Assembly: GCF_012273895.1 (NCBI RefSeq) | Contig: NC_052118.1 | Location: forward strand, 310,001-374,000 | DNA: 64,000 nucleotides | Direction: 5' to 3' | Source: Zerene cesonia | Lineage: Eukaryota; Arthropoda; Insecta; Lepidoptera; Pieridae | Shown: positions 34,450 through 49,046 of the stretch, piece by piece | Numbering within the stretch: position 1 is the stretch's first letter | How the letters are laid out: each line of letters opens with the position of its first letter | Program-made: the position numbers and the translations under genes | The notes under the pieces: generated by a model | Seen by the model: only the letters and a program-made list of their open reading frames with translations | Told to the model about the DNA's origin: nothing | Database searches by the model: none

Positions 34450-37400
34450 CTGCAACGATATATGTACTTTTGTTAGTACTAGACTTCTGAATTTAAAGTA
34501 ATAAGTCATAGGCGTTCATTAATAATAGATAAATAATATGATCACCATTATGTACCTACAATGTTATACTTACAATGTAATCGCGATAAAAACTCACAAA
34601 AATTTCTATGAATTTACGGACTTTTTGTAGAGTTTTTGAATAGTTCTTTTTAAACTACCACCGAGACTGCCTTTATTTGTTTAATAGTATTTTTTGCGTT
34701 ATTGCATTTATTTTATAAACATACATATTATAAAATACCTATTAGCATGAAATTCATACAGACTTATATCGGTAGTGATAATGCTATATCATGTATTGTT
34801 AAAAGAATTTAAAATTAATGTTTGTGATAAATTCAAAGTGAATATTCAGTGACAAGTGAATCTGGTTAACTTCGTTAGAGTACTTGCTGTTTGAATTATT
34901 AAGCATTTATTTACATAAGTAAAAGATATAGTAAACATAAATTATTCATAACATTTCATTGATAGAATACACGGCGCTTGTAATGAAGTGCCTGTTAAAT
35001 TTAGATAAAATAAATATTACAATGTTATGCTTAAATTAATTACATTTAGATAAATTTGTATTGCAATATATAATGTAAGTTTATGTTGTTGCCATTTGCC
35101 ACTAATTAATTCTTGCACTTATATGTTTTAATTTGCTAGTTTTTTTTTTATATATATTTCTTCTGCTTTGGAGTAAATAATTGTTGGCTAACATAAATAA
35201 AATAAATAAATGGTGTTTTTTTCAAATTATTTAAACTTAGCTTAATATCGCCTTATCCTGTCCTATCCTGGAATCTATAAATATGGTAAGAGACCATAAT
35301 CACACATACAATATTTGTATGGAGCATGAAGAACTTTTGGATACGACATGAAAGCTCTGCTTCACAAAGCCATCTAATTGGACAGGATTCAGGGTTCACT
35401 TCCCGTGCATTGTCTTTACCCTTCGCAAATGGTCCACAAACAACCACTCCTTTTTATTATAATCTACTATTACACATATGTGTACGTGAACAGTCTAAGT
35501 ACTTATGTCCAAATGTAGTTTTCAACCTGACACTACTTCATTGCTGAAAACCGATCGATACGGTGAGAATACAATTTTGGTCTAATTATGTATTAAAATA
35601 TATGACAATTGTTAACCAGATTTTGAAAAATGTATCTTAAAAACAAAAATAAATGCTTGAATGATAGTAGCAACGACATTGTCCCACTAGCTTATTGTAT
35701 TGCCACCGATCCTTGATAACTGTTCAACGTTTGAATTAAATCTGTCCGTTTAAAATGTCTCAAAACTGATTCTAAAGAAAATAGAAATATCCAAACATGT
35801 AAACATAGAGGTGAATCTAGTAAAAGTGTGTTAAAAATATGTTCATGCTTTGGTGTTGAAATCTGACATCTATGTAATATTAGATAGAATAAATGGTTCA
35901 AAATATATATGCTTATATACATACAATTGTATTTAGAGTGAATTTATTTTATCGCTTGTCAAACTGTACGTCGTTGGGAACTATCGCAGACGTTCACGCG
36001 TATGGAGTAAGTACATATGTTTGTTTTTGTAACATACTGTGGTAGTATAATTTTATGTCTTTTCATGTAATTGTTCAAAACTCATGAACGTGAAGGTCTA
36101 GACGTCTACATTGAGCGAGGCAATTAGAATGCTCAACTAAACGTGTGACGCTCGCGACGCCGTGTTTTCATGTCTCGTCAGCGACTATGCATGGATGTAA
36201 ATAACATAACCAACTATACCTAAATCGTATTTAGTGAAAAAACTAAATGTTTTAACAGCATATCGTTCACATAAAACAATTAATATTATATTATATTTGC
36301 CTCTCCTGAGACATAGTATTTAAATAGTTAAGAGCCTAAGGATGCATGATATTTCACCTACCATTAGTATGTCAATAAAGATTCTTATTATTATTTTATT
36401 AAAATATGTACAATTATTCAGCCGGAAAAGAACAATTGATTTAAAAGACCCCCATACGTTTCAGTTAATCTTTCTCTTTAATCAATCGAATAAATGAATA
36501 CATAAATATTGCGTCTCAAAATCTCACCTCCTTATAAATTCATGTAAAACAAAATGCGTCTAGTGACCGCAATTAGGAACCAACTTCAAACGCCGCGAGA
36601 AAACATATCTGACCTGAGCATTCTGTCGGACGATAAAATAGCCACAAGATTATGGACGGTTATGTGAGGATTATTTAAGTAACTCGACATTCTTGGAATT
36701 ACTCTCACTTGATGGAAAATAATGTGAATGGGCCAGATGCCGAAGTTGGCAAGAAATTATACGATTAAAGAGAGATATGTGGGGATAAAAATCCGCGGAA
36801 TGGTGAGCGGTGTTTTATTTGCGGGGATCGTGTTTCTCTCGATGTGAGGGACTCATATTTATTTGCTTGCTATTTCCATGGTTCTATATGGACGCTTTTG
36901 TTTATCCACTTACATTAAACATTATTTAACAAAAGAAATACTCTAAATACGTTGTAATGTAATCATAACAAATTATCAAGTAAATCTTCATGGTCATAAA
37001 TTCAAAACAACAGTCAAAAGAGCCTGATGGTAAGGTAATTCAAATAAAGTACCTAGGTACACAATATTATAAACAGAATGAATTGAATATTACTGGGGTT
37101 CAAACCAATTCGTCGCTACACCGTACTTGAAACCTTAGCCAGTAACGCTACCCACAAAACGACATAACATATTATTATCTTGTCTAGTATGTAACGATAA
37201 CTCAACACTACTTTTACATAAGTGGTCGTTGAACCCATACTAATGAACGCTAAAAACTTGCTTCCGAAACCGCAACACAATGTAGACTAGGGCTGCCAAT
37301 ATAATTGTGTAAATATACTAAGGCTCTCAATAAAAGCTATTTAAGAATTATTTCTAAGTCATAAATTTACAAGTTTTAATTTAAACTCAAAATTGTTTAT

Positions 37401-38187
37401 TAAATTAAACACTTATCATAATCTAATACTTTATGGCTAAGTACATTAAGATTTGTATATAGCCGAGTGAATCTCAGAAACTCCTGGTTCATTTGTCAAG
37501 AGGCACATAATCTTTTTTGAGACCGACATTTATTGCTTTTTTGGTTTTGAGTTTTTGGTTTGGGTTGCTAACTGGCTGACAACAGTTTAAAGGCTTAAAT
37601 AAAAGAAAAGGACAAAAAAAATTAAAAAAAAAAAAATCGAAAAAGTTCGAGTTCCTATCATTTCTCATCTTAACTGAAGTGTCTTTTTATCAATGGAATA
37701 TTTGATATTGTGGGCCAATTCTTAAAGCCTAGATTGTAATGATTGGGTTTCTTTTCTGATAAATAAATCTAAGTGATATCTTTTAGCGTATATCGCTTAA
37801 ATACGCAACTACTATGTACAATGGAGTACACAACATAAATCGCGAACTTAAAAAAACCCTTCAAAATATTTAAGAGTCACGTAATACATGGCTACGGAGT
37901 AAAAAACGTGCATCGAGCTACATTGGTAGTAATTTGTGGCAATAATTAGTTGGACGTACACTCAGACGACATTCCGCGACCAAATATGGTTTTTGAGACG
38001 CCATTACTCTACCACTTTCGGTTTTTAGATATTGTCGTAAAATAATGTGTGTGTTGAGTTCTGCATTTGTTACATTGCTTGTTGTGGTTCACTTTTTTAA
38101 TTGTAGCTGGGATTAATGAAGCAATGTATGCTTGTGTTGGTAGAACCAATCACCATTTGAAATAATTATGAACATAGTATGAACTAC

Positions 38188-38345
38188 TAGGGGTTCGCCC
38201 TGCTTTGACCGTGGTACACATTTTACAGCCAATAGCCTTCAGGAATCACATCCATATCCACCGGTGATAGAAATTTTGAAATCGGTCCAGCAGTTTCTGA
38301 TATAAGCGCATTCAAATAAACTATTCAGGTTTTTATAAATAATAT
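38188..38345 (+). repeat. Dispersed repeat, family G, copy 2
   Basis: actaggggttcgccctgctt, acagccaatagccttcagga and gaaatcggtccagcagtttc resemble the 27833 block. Probably a retroelement 3' remnant. Confidence 0.5.
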
Positions 38346-39202
38346 CTCTAAGTAAATGATAAAAGATACATTTTTATTTATGTAGGTATATCATAAAGAA
38401 AATAATTATCAGGGATACAGTTGTTCCGGAGGTTTACTTCGTAATATAAATACATAGAAATTTCGCAATATAAAATTCATCTCATACTAACTTATGAATT
38501 AATATACTTCCCGCATTTCACAAGCAGGAAATGCAAGCGTATAAAATGCATAACTAATACATTGCTAGTTCAATACGAATATAGATACTAACGATTTTAT
38601 TTTATTCAAACGTAACAAGCAATGTAATGTTAATGTTATAAATATTTATGGTGAGCTAAAATGTATGCGGAAGCAATAAATACGAAAGTTTGTAATGGAA
38701 TCACCGATTTAGTAATAAGTGTTGATTCTTTAATGGATTTTGGACAATCTTAATTTTTAAATACCTACTAATGTAATAAAGGTGTATAACCTTTTTTATA
38801 ATTTTTATAATAATATTTACTTACATTCATATGATAACGGTTTTATTATTAAAATGATATAATATATATATAACTCTATATAACCTCCTTCGATTTTAGC
38901 ATCTAACGTCGGTTAAAAAGAATCGCAGTAGCTACAAAGAACTTTTTACATCCAACATCCCATAACAAATTTATTATTTTCTTTCTATTTTCATCTATAT
39001 CACTTAAATTAATCCACATATTACCAACTGTAACTTATAGCGCTGTGCATCAGAATTATAATAACTTGATAAAATTAAAAGCTTTGAATTATATCACGAA
39101 TTTAAAATACGTGCGTTTTCTGTTATTTATTACCTATTATAGTAAGCCTAACATAAAATATCTGTAATAAACCAATTTAAGTTTTTACCACAATATTATA
39201 TT

Positions 39203-39255
39203 GCAAGCGCGCAGTGCTGCGCAGGCGCACAGTAGCAGTAGCTGCGTCATCAATC
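39203..39255. promoter_or_regulatory. GC-rich patch, possible promoter element
   Basis: gcgcgcagtgctgcgcaggc gcacagt is an isolated GC-rich patch in AT-rich DNA with NRF1-like GCGCA repeats, followed at ~39290 by ccgccattatgg. No gene start could be tied to it, so the call is tentative. Confidence 0.2.
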
Positions 39256-42200
39256 ATCCGAACAAAACATTTATTTGGCCGCTCTCGGCTCCGCCATTAT
39301 GGTAAATTACTGCTGAAGGGCATTTTTGTTGGACCCTACAATTTTCTACCACCTGCGATCGTTTTATATAGATATTTTACATGGTATTTAATGAAAAGAA
39401 TATATTGTATTTTTTTGAAAACTGCCGGTCTATGTTTACAAATTAAACTAATTTATCAATTGTTATTATCTCGTTTTCTTTTATTGTACTATTTTAAATG
39501 TTTATTTTTTTGCTTCTAAGTTGCGATGTAATACAAGAGCTGTTGCAGGTGACCGAATGAAATTTTTGCATGTAAATAATAACGGGAAAATATGAAAGAA
39601 TTTTTACCATTTATTAGGCAATTTTATTGCTATATTGTATGCTTAGATTAATTCAAAGGTAAGAATACATTTAGAAGTCTAATGAAAGTCATTCTTTTTC
39701 GTTTGTAAATTTTATATAGCCATTTCTCTAAATTACATACCAATAACAATCAAAGTGGCAGTTGAACATCATCGTACAAACAGTAGTCGGGTCAACCCTT
39801 TCATGTCAATGCGCTTCTTTAACCGTGCCCTTACCGGGGTCAATCAGACCCGCTATGGTTCGAAGAAACAGTCATTTGTACTGGACCGCTGGACGGAACA
39901 AAAAACAAAACCACTTCTACGTATTCTTTAATGAGCTATTTATAATCCATGTCGGGGCAAAGGCCGCAGGAACTTTGAATGTTTATGTAGATCCAATTTG
40001 AATAATGTTTACCGACTACCCGTGATTAACAATGATATAAGAAACGATAAGTATTCCAAATACCAATGCGTTGACGCATACGTAACATCAATTGGGAATA
40101 TTGGAAAAGTATATTCCAAGAATGCAATGCAGGATAACTGGATAAATAAGCATAGTCGATTACTATATCTATTTTTAACTGAGCAAATAACAAGTAAATA
40201 TGATTACAATGATAGATAAAAATTAAATGAAATATTTTGTTTCGTGTTACGTTTTCATATTTATAAGTGCATTCCTTTCCTTTATGAAAGTATTTACAAG
40301 TCGGTTTTCAGATATGTTTTTAAATGTTTTCTCTGTTGTGTTAATCCCTTGGCGTAAATCATGTTTACACGGCGCAGCCAGCACGCAAACCATGGTACTA
40401 TGATTAATGTGTAATCAAGATTTAATACATGATAGTTTTTAAATAAAGATGGCTCTGTTTAATTTATTGTCGGTTTTAAAGGATTCTCTGCCTTTGCATA
40501 AAGCAAACATTATAAATTAATGGGTATATATGTATAAAAACTGGTTAAATTGAAAAAACATGTAATTGAAATAGATTAATTATATTAAAGTCGCACCTAT
40601 TTAATCTAAAAGAAAGAGTAAAAAATACTTCAAATTACATCTGTAGTAATGAGCGCAATTTTCGTATTCCGCTCACAATTCCGTTAGCGCTAAAAATGCA
40701 ATGTCAAAACAAAGTCATGCGAGCAGCAGGTGTTTCTCTCGGAACAAAACGAGAAAAAGGTATTGAAAAACAGCGAACGGGTATCGGTTGGCCACCCCGC
40801 TCTACCTGACACAATGGAATCCGAAAAGGGGCAAAAAGTTACCGATTGACAATTTATATATCCCCTCTCGCGTGCCAGCGTTTTCGGGTTTATGCCCTTT
40901 GGATATCGATTCCGCATACAACTTTTGAAGCAATTGACTGGGAAATGGCATAAAATAGCCACAGATTCTAAGGTTGCTGAATACGCTTTTAATTTCTTTT
41001 ACCTCTTTCTTAAATAACCAGTGTAAACCAAATAAAACTGACTACTATAAAATACTACGACTTAAATTATTGAGAGTTACAGAGCTAGTTTAGTGCATCA
41101 ACAACTAATTTATCTCTGGAAAGGATGTCACCGTTCGCTTCAGTGTCACGTTCAAAACAATATTTAACTGTTAGAATAATATTCCGGGCATCACATTTAA
41201 TAGCTTTCGGGATATTTAACAGTTTAAAAGTAGAAAGATGGCATTAAAACACACATTTGATATGTGTAGTCAACAATGACAATTCAACATAATTATTTAA
41301 ATTTTCGCCATTTCAAAGATAAGTTAGTGGCACTGTAAGTTATTACGTGGTTCTTATTGCGACGACTTACGATAAGTGTATAAAAATGTTAAATATAGCA
41401 TTAATATTATTCTATCTTTTAATCCTGCTTTTAGTCTAGGATATTTGTTGTACAGATAAATTTTCTTAAAATAGACACTTATAATACAATCTAATTTTTC
41501 AATTAATTCGTAGGTAGATAAAAGAATGAAGGAATGTGACTAATTCTAACTCAAATATTTCTACTCTGTAGCTTTTGTTGAAATTGAATTTTTTAACTGC
41601 CAGCCGCCTTCGTTATCTAACTACTGTTATTAATATAGTATTATGTTACTTGTACCTACCTAAGAATTTCTTCCTTTCTATTATTTCTGTCATAATATAA
41701 ATTCTGCGCTAATGTAATCAATTATAATGGACAGACATTATCTGGACATGATGATTAACATTTATGTTTTGATTGATATTTTAATGGCACTATCACATGT
41801 AACAAGATAGACAATAATCCTTGACTTTTTATAGTTACCTATGACGACCATAGTTATTGATTAGAAGAGGGAAAGGTTTTATATAAAGGTGTATTTCACC
41901 AAGGGCGTCTTGAGAAGCGAGTTTATTAATATTACTTTTTCTGAATTGTATATTTTGTTTTATTGAATTGTTTGTGTTGTGAATTTTCAAATGCTGTCAG
42001 AACTCGGTTTTTAGAGTCGAAATATGGATTTTAAACTGCGTTATAATATCACAATTATCAAGTAGAAAATATTTAGTTGAAGTGAAAATAAGCGACCGTG
42101 CTCAAACTTTCTTCCTCTTCATTTTTTAGGCAGAAAACCCTAAAGAAGCATGGGAATAATTTGAGATCAAGATAGATGTGCAGTTAAAACACTTTTAATC

Positions 42201-43280
42201 AATTACTAAGCACTTTCGCTATTGTGGTGAGGTTTCAAGCTTTTTACACAGGTGTCGCGCCGTGGCGTGGGAGCATCGCAACGCTTCAGTTGTTTTCTTC
42301 TATCACTAGATACAAGTATTTCTTGATATCATGAATTATCTTTAAGTTAATAATATCAGAAATGGAAATCATTTTTGCTGAACACAAAATTTCAAAGGTT
42401 AATTGAGTCATTAAAATAACTGACATTTAATGCATTTTTCATTCGCCACAGACTACACAAAATTTTTTATCTGTGATACTTGACAGTCTGACAGATGATA
42501 ACAGCACGTTGGCGCTGGCGCGTGCTCAGTATTCGTGACAATCTTCTTCAGTGAAAGGGTATGCACGATCCGGCACTCTGGTGAAGGATACATAACTCAA
42601 GCCCTCCTGGGCGAGATACAATTTAATAATTAATTCTGTGGGCTTATTAGAAGTATCATTGAATATTGTTTAGGAAATTATGAAGTTTCAGTGGTAATAG
42701 ATTTCGCCGTTTCAGTTACAGAATACCAGTCGATACAACTGTACACTAGAGGCATGAAGTTATGCTTGAAAGATATTTAAACCAAATTAAGTTGTGGATA
42801 AGATCAAAAGTTCTTAAAGTACTAGGAATATTATCTTAAACTGGTTCTCAGATATCAATTGGTATTAAACAATTTAAGTTTAAAATAATAAATTTCAAAA
42901 ATCTTCCTTTTTCTTGTTTATTTTTAACACAAAAAAAACCTGTAAAGTTGATATTTAAATGTAAACGTATGTTACCCCCCTACGGATATAAACGCTAATA
43001 TTCGTAGGGCACTACGATATACAGTCTTACCTATATAATATAGATAAAATTTAGAAGAACATTACATATTAAATTAGAAGAACATTATTATTAACATACG
43101 TCATTTAAATACAAGGATAAATGATACACCCCACGCAAGTCAAAATTTATCAAAATCGTGCAAAGCTCTCGTTTAAACTTTAAAGGATAGTTGCCAAAAA
43201 GCTCATTTACCTTTCAGTTTAAGCAGTCACGATGAAATGTAATCAAGAATTAAATATTTCCATGACAGGGTGATGATATT

Positions 43281-43372
43281 TCGGGCGTCTGACGCGTGCG
43301 CAGTTTTGAACGATCCACAGGGCAACGCACAGTTATGCGCATGTGCGGCGCGATTAGTGAGGCGGTGGACGA
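43281..43372. promoter_or_regulatory. GC-rich patch with an NRF1-like site
   Basis: Isolated GC-rich stretch with tgcgcatgtgcg at 43336-43347, close to the NRF1 palindrome, and gacgcgtgcgcag nearby. It could be a promoter of an unseen transcript or of the missing 5' part of the ABTB gene. Confidence 0.2.
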
Positions 43373-44154
43373 AAGTTCTATTAAATATTCTAATTTTAAC
43401 CGAATATAAGCCATAAAACCTATATTGTAATAATATATAATACACTGCCACTCTATAAGTTTAAGTTATTTATTAAATGAAGTGTTTTAAAGACAATAAT
43501 TTTACAACTTAAATTAATTGATGACAATATTATAATCATGTTGTAGGAGCAACATGATCAGATTATATGATCAGGTGATGGTGTTCTACGCTCTACATCT
43601 ATGAAGAGTCTTAATTACTAAATTTAAGTTTAAAAGATAAGACCGATGCGGATGCCCTGTGTTGTATGCATAATCGCACATCGCGTCGCCTATACTCATG
43701 ATCAGACTGCACGAATTTTGTATTAAGATATGTTTGAATACAAGTTTCACTCAAAAAGCTTATAGTAACGGGATCCGATATAAAAGTAAAGTTTTTGATG
43801 TAGGATTACATATTAAAACATTTTTGATATCTTAAATATGATATGGTTGTTGTCAGTCTTCTTGTACTCTTGAATATTGGATCAATTTCTGATCAGGCAA
43901 CGGATAACTATTAGTTACTTCAGAAAGAGACCAATAAAATACGTAAAACGCATCTTATCTGTACCCCATAGGGTTTTCACTTGATGTTAACTGAAATAGT
44001 TACAATTATAAGCACTGAAGATTGAAATTTATAGTTCAATATCTAGCTCAGAGTTTTGTTTTGTGATAAAGGATACTTTAGAAGTACGTGGGATGTTAGG
44101 TGTGAGAGCTGATATTCAAAGGATGTTTGTTACTTGTAAAAACTCGTCAAGAAA

Positions 44155-44280
44155 CTGGTGTTTGTAAAAAACTAATGAACCGATTGCAATGAAATTTTGT
44201 ACATAGATAGCTGGACAACTGGAATAACATATAGGCAACTTTTTATCCCGTAATTCCTACAGAATATTATTAATTCTGTG
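44155..44280 (+). repeat. Dispersed repeat, family B, copy 3 (partial)
   Basis: gaaccgattgcaatgaaatt ttgtacatagatagctggac to a degraded end that runs into the family S copy at 44299. Confidence 0.75.
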
Positions 44281-44298
44281 GGATACAGACTATTATTA

Positions 44299-44515
44299 TG
44301 GTAGTCGAGCACGCTTCTGCACGAATTGGGCCAGCTCGCACCGGGGAATTAACACACCCCCACAGAAGACCGACGTGAAATAGCATACTGCTGTGTTTCA
44401 TTCAGTGAGTGGGGGAGCCGGAGGCCCATATGCTTGCCTTTTTCTTATCCTTCCCATTCCTTTCCTTTACTCCTCTCGTCTATTCTTTCTTAATCCCATG
44501 CAATATCGACAATCT
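44299..44515 (+). repeat. SINE-like repeat, family S, copy 5 (3'-truncated)
   Basis: Has the full 5' part (ggtagtcgagcacgcttctg, gaattgggccagctcgcacc, gtgagtgggggagccggagg) but stops before the 3' tail. It abuts the truncated family B copy on its 5' side. Confidence 0.85.
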
Positions 44516-45391
44516 TTTTATATTCATTTAAAATTGGGGTCGATAGATCTTAGTACTATAACATTAATATTAATAATTGTTCAGTGCAGTTTATTATACT
44601 CAAGTAAATAGACATTCAATAACATTTGTCATCATGCCAGAGTTCTAATTGTTTTAGAAAGGCCTAACAATCATAGAAGATAGTTTATTATTCGATTGTT
44701 TGACAGTGACTAGTTATTATGAGATGTTGTGTTTAGTTTGTCGATGTTTGTGTTTAGTGAATTTATTTTATTTACTCTACTTTTTTTTATAATTTAACAA
44801 TATATAAGAACATATAAGCATAGACATCTTCTTGTCCTACTCATATGTTAATTAATGTATTATGTAATATAATTAATGCGAAAGTAACCCTGTCCGTCTA
44901 TTTCTTCTTAACGCCTAAACCACTGATTTGCAAAAAAGCATAAAAAATCGGTAATACCACGGCATGAAATTTTTATGTATTAGATGATTTACTTCTAATC
45001 AATTGAAATCCACTGAACAAAAGCATTTTCGAGTGACCAGATTCGAGATTCAAACATTCAAGAGTGCATTTTCACTGTTCCACAGATATAGTCTAAGTGC
45101 ATACATACGTCCAAAATGCGATAGATATTAAAAACTTCTATATTAATGAAAAATTAGAAGGACAAAATTGGCCCTTCTCTCTTCTGTATAAAATTCTATA
45201 ATTTATTCATACAGATAACGTAATTAATCGATGTCGCCGTATCATAAATGTCAATAAAATCGTACAATTTACAGTGCAGCGGTGGCGATAAAAATATACG
45301 AATGTATAAATCATCCCTTTCCTTAATGAAATATAATGGAGTGATAAACGAAACATACGACCGGACGAGCCATTTGTAAGATATATTATAT

Positions 45392-45597
45392 ACTAGCTGC
45401 GCCCCGCGGTTTCACCCGCGTAAGTCCGTATCCCGTAGGAATATCGGGATAAAAAGTTGCCTACATGTTATTCCAGTTGTCCAGCTATCTACGTACCAAA
45501 TTTCATTGCAATCTGTTGAGTAGTTTTTGCGTGAAAGAGCAACAAACACACACACATCCTTACAAACTTTCATTCAGCATTTATAATATTAGTTGGA
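45392..45597 (-). repeat. Dispersed repeat, family B, copy 4
   Basis: actagctgcgccccgcggtt through tttataatattagttgg; near full length, inverted. Confidence 0.85.
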
Positions 45598-47401
45598 TAA
45601 GTGTCGTATTTGCTAGTTATTTTATAGTGGTTGTTTCTGCCTGAGTTGTATTGTCAAGTCACTACGGGATGTTGTTATAGTGTGATAAACATCATAGACA
45701 CATCGCTTTTAATGTTTGGGGATAAGTAATCAAAGGTAAAACTTCGCCAATGCATACGCGGATGCTAAACGCAGTCATTTGCAAAGAGTTGCAGCTTATC
45801 GTTACCTTATTTTTACGGAACTCTTGTGTCTTAAGTCCGACTCGCATTTGACCTATTTATAAATTTAGAATATACATTATTTTTTAAATGGCAACTATTG
45901 TCATTTAAAAATAAGCTACAACTTCAGTTCCTAATAACACTTCTATCGAATTACTAAATATAAAGTTTATTTGATAAAATATTTAAACAATAGTTAAACA
46001 TAAACATTTTTAGAGCAAGCAAGCAAGCAAAAGCAACCAAAGTTCATATTTATTCGATACAGAGATATGATCAAAACACGTTATAAACCAAATAATAGAA
46101 GGAATGTATAATTTAAATTATATGCTTACATTTTTAACATTAGACGCAAAAACTAAATTACAAGAATTCACTAAGATGGCTATATATCACTGAATTATGC
46201 AAAAAGTTAATAACCTCACAGCTCTCGTGCTAAATAAAAAATGATAATGAACTCATGACTGTAGCCAGGTGTTATTATTTATTTAATATTTGAACTTGAT
46301 TTAGTTTCATTAAAAAAAGGAAAAAACCTGTATCAGCTCCTTGATTCTGCTCCTCCGTGAAGTCTACAATAACCATAACTTTAAATGAAAACAAAAAGTT
46401 TTGCTTTACTTAACTTTAAATTTAAACATCTTTTTACCTACTATAAATGTTTAAAAATGTATTTTCGGTAACCGATATTTATTTATAAGTATAATTAAAC
46501 TTTTAACAATATCTTTTCTAGGTTACATAGTAAAGTAAAGGATTATAATATTATCTGCGGCAATTTCCTTCTGGTAGTTAGTTCTTTTTTAAACATAATG
46601 TGAATATAATAATTACTATGGGACTTTAAAATATCGTCATTGAAGACAGCTATTTTCGTAGGTATGTTCCTGACAATATTCGCTATCCCGTTTAAAACAA
46701 TCTTTTATATTTTTAAATCTTAAATCCAAATTCGTACATTTCGACCAAAACATAATAGATTGAAATGAAATTAACTACTAACTGTATTATAACCGGATTG
46801 GTGCTGTCATTAATCGCAGATTTTTTCTGCTGTTTTTTCTTTTTCTTTAACATTGCAAACGGAATTTTAAAATTAATAATATCTTAGTTATTATCATTTC
46901 AATACAATGTAAATATAGCTAATTGCTAAGTTTAATCCATGAAAACAGGATAAGTGTTTGGTATCTTTATTATAAAAGCTGTATTAAATAAATTTTAAAT
47001 ATAAAATTGACATATACTTAAAAGTTTCTTGCTGGTTTGGATTACGTGTATGAAAAGTTAAATAAATAATGTATATGTGTTCACAAAGTTTTATTTCAAA
47101 ACACTGACAGCATAACTACATCCATCGCAATGATAACGCCAAGTCGGAAATGCTTCTAGCTAAAACTTCTAACTATCCACATCACTCAATTACGTGCGTG
47201 ACTATCTCTCCATCTGTTATCTCATCAGAAGACGAGCCTCATTTCCTCACAGAGTAAAGGTCCTCAACCCAAACGGTACAAAGAATATGATGTAGTTTTT
47301 GACTTAAAAGTTACGTTTTATAAATGCATTGCATATTCTTAAAAAGATTTTTCTTGATTATCGTTTAATAAAACAAACTATGTTGAGTAGAGCATACGAA
47401 A

Positions 47402-47610
47402 TCCTACTAATATTAATATTATAAATGCGAAAGTTTGTAATGATGTGTGTGTGTTTGTTGCTCTTTCATGCAAAAACTACTGAACCGATTGCAATGAAAT
47501 TTGGTACGTAGATAGCTGGACAACGGTAATAACATATAGGAAACTTTTTATCCCGATATTCTTGCGGGATACTGACTTACGCGGGTGAAACTGCGGGGCG
47601 TAGCTAGTAA
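47402..47610 (+). repeat. Dispersed repeat, family B, copy 5
   Basis: tcctactaatattaatatta to gcggggcgtagctagt; near full length, direct orientation. Confidence 0.85.
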
Positions 47611-47659
47611 ATTAATAAGTAGGAAATCTTTTTATATTTAATATTAATCATTCAATATC

Positions 47660-47866
47660 AGTACATAGTTTAAAACAAAGTCACTTTCTCAGTCTCTATG
47701 CTATCTATATGCTTAAATAAAATAAATTTGAAACTACGTAACGAATTTTCATGGGGTTTTATAGATAGAATGATTCAATAAACCTTGCTTTATATGTAAA
47801 GTATAATAACATCTATTAGACTCCGAATTTAACGTGTGCGTAGCCGCTGACAAAACTTAGTACCTC
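47660..47866 (+). repeat. Dispersed repeat, family D, copy 3
   Basis: aaaacaaagtcactttctca, aactacgtaacgaattttca and gtgcgtagccgctgacaaaa match the 19798 copy at full length. Confidence 0.7.
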
Positions 47867-48430
47867 ACATAGCATATATTAGTTAGCATTAGAAAGTCAA
47901 AAAATGTAACCTTAAATTTATAAAATAGAAACCACTTAATACGAATTGAGATTCACCAATCCGTTTTCACGTATTTGTTTTAAAATCGATTAAACTTCTG
48001 TTACATCGAGACTTCATCAAATTTTCTATAATATAATAACTAAGTAAATATACACAAACATGCACTATCATTAAATTCTCGAAGATAAAAGCGAAAGCTA
48101 GAGATATCCGCTTGATCTTTGATATTGGAGTCGCTTATATAAGGTCTCATACCTTATGCACTATTGATAGACGTACTACTTAAATTTTAATAACAAAAGT
48201 AAAATCAAGCTAAAGCCCGAAGTTGATGGCAAAAATACTCTATTTCATATATAATGTTCAACGAAAAGATTTTGCTCGAAGCTTTTCAACTCTCGGCTTT
48301 CCCTGCGCTACACATCTTAAAGAATCGGAAAAATTCGCACAGTCGTCAATAGAAGTGAAACAAACGAGAGTTCCCATCGCCCCACCTCCCCCACATTACC
48401 TAGCCATCCATCCCCAGTATAGGTCACTTC

Positions 48431-48515
48431 GCACTGCGGCACACTGGGCACACGGGAGACACTAGGGCACGGGATACACTGGGCACACTGGGGCACACTG
48501 GGACACACTGGACAC
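48431..48515 (+). repeat. Minisatellite of a cacactgggg-type unit
   Basis: About eight imperfect copies of a 9-12 base unit (cacactggg, cactggggca and variants) in direct array. It explains the odd Cys/Pro/Ser-rich translation on the other strand, so that frame is not a gene. Confidence 0.85.
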
Positions 48516-49046
48516 GCGCGGTTGGCGCGAGAACACCGCCACTTCTACAGTGTATCTGTGAGCTCGTGCCGACAAGCCCTGTACAGTCGTGCACGAAATT
48601 CAGAAGCCCTTTGACATGTTTTTGTTATGAGTTTGTTAGGAGATTTATCACAGATGTCCCTCTTCTTTGATGTAAAAAATGCCTATACCTTTAAAATTTA
48701 AAATTCTAAGAGGTTGGTAAAAATCTTTCATAAATGCCATTAGCACACTAAAGATATTTTATATAGAAATATTTCGCTCAGGACGTCTAGTGAAGAGGTA
48801 CTACCAACATTCTTACATTCCTGAAAAGATGGATGATAAGAATCATCGCAGTAGAATTTGATAATACCAAATATTATAACGAATGCAAATTAACTCTAAC
48901 TTTAACTTACACACTATTTATGCGTATGGCTATGGCTACAAAGATGCTTTAAAATCCAGTTCCCATGGACAAAATTTCGTAAAAAGCTCGTGTAACATTT
49001 TGAGCTTTTCACAAAACCTAATACTTCTTTCTGTCAGATATAATGC

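Noticed and set aside
48317..48508. Cys/Pro/Ser-rich minus-strand frame
   Set aside because: Explained by the minisatellite; translation of a tandem repeat, not a gene.
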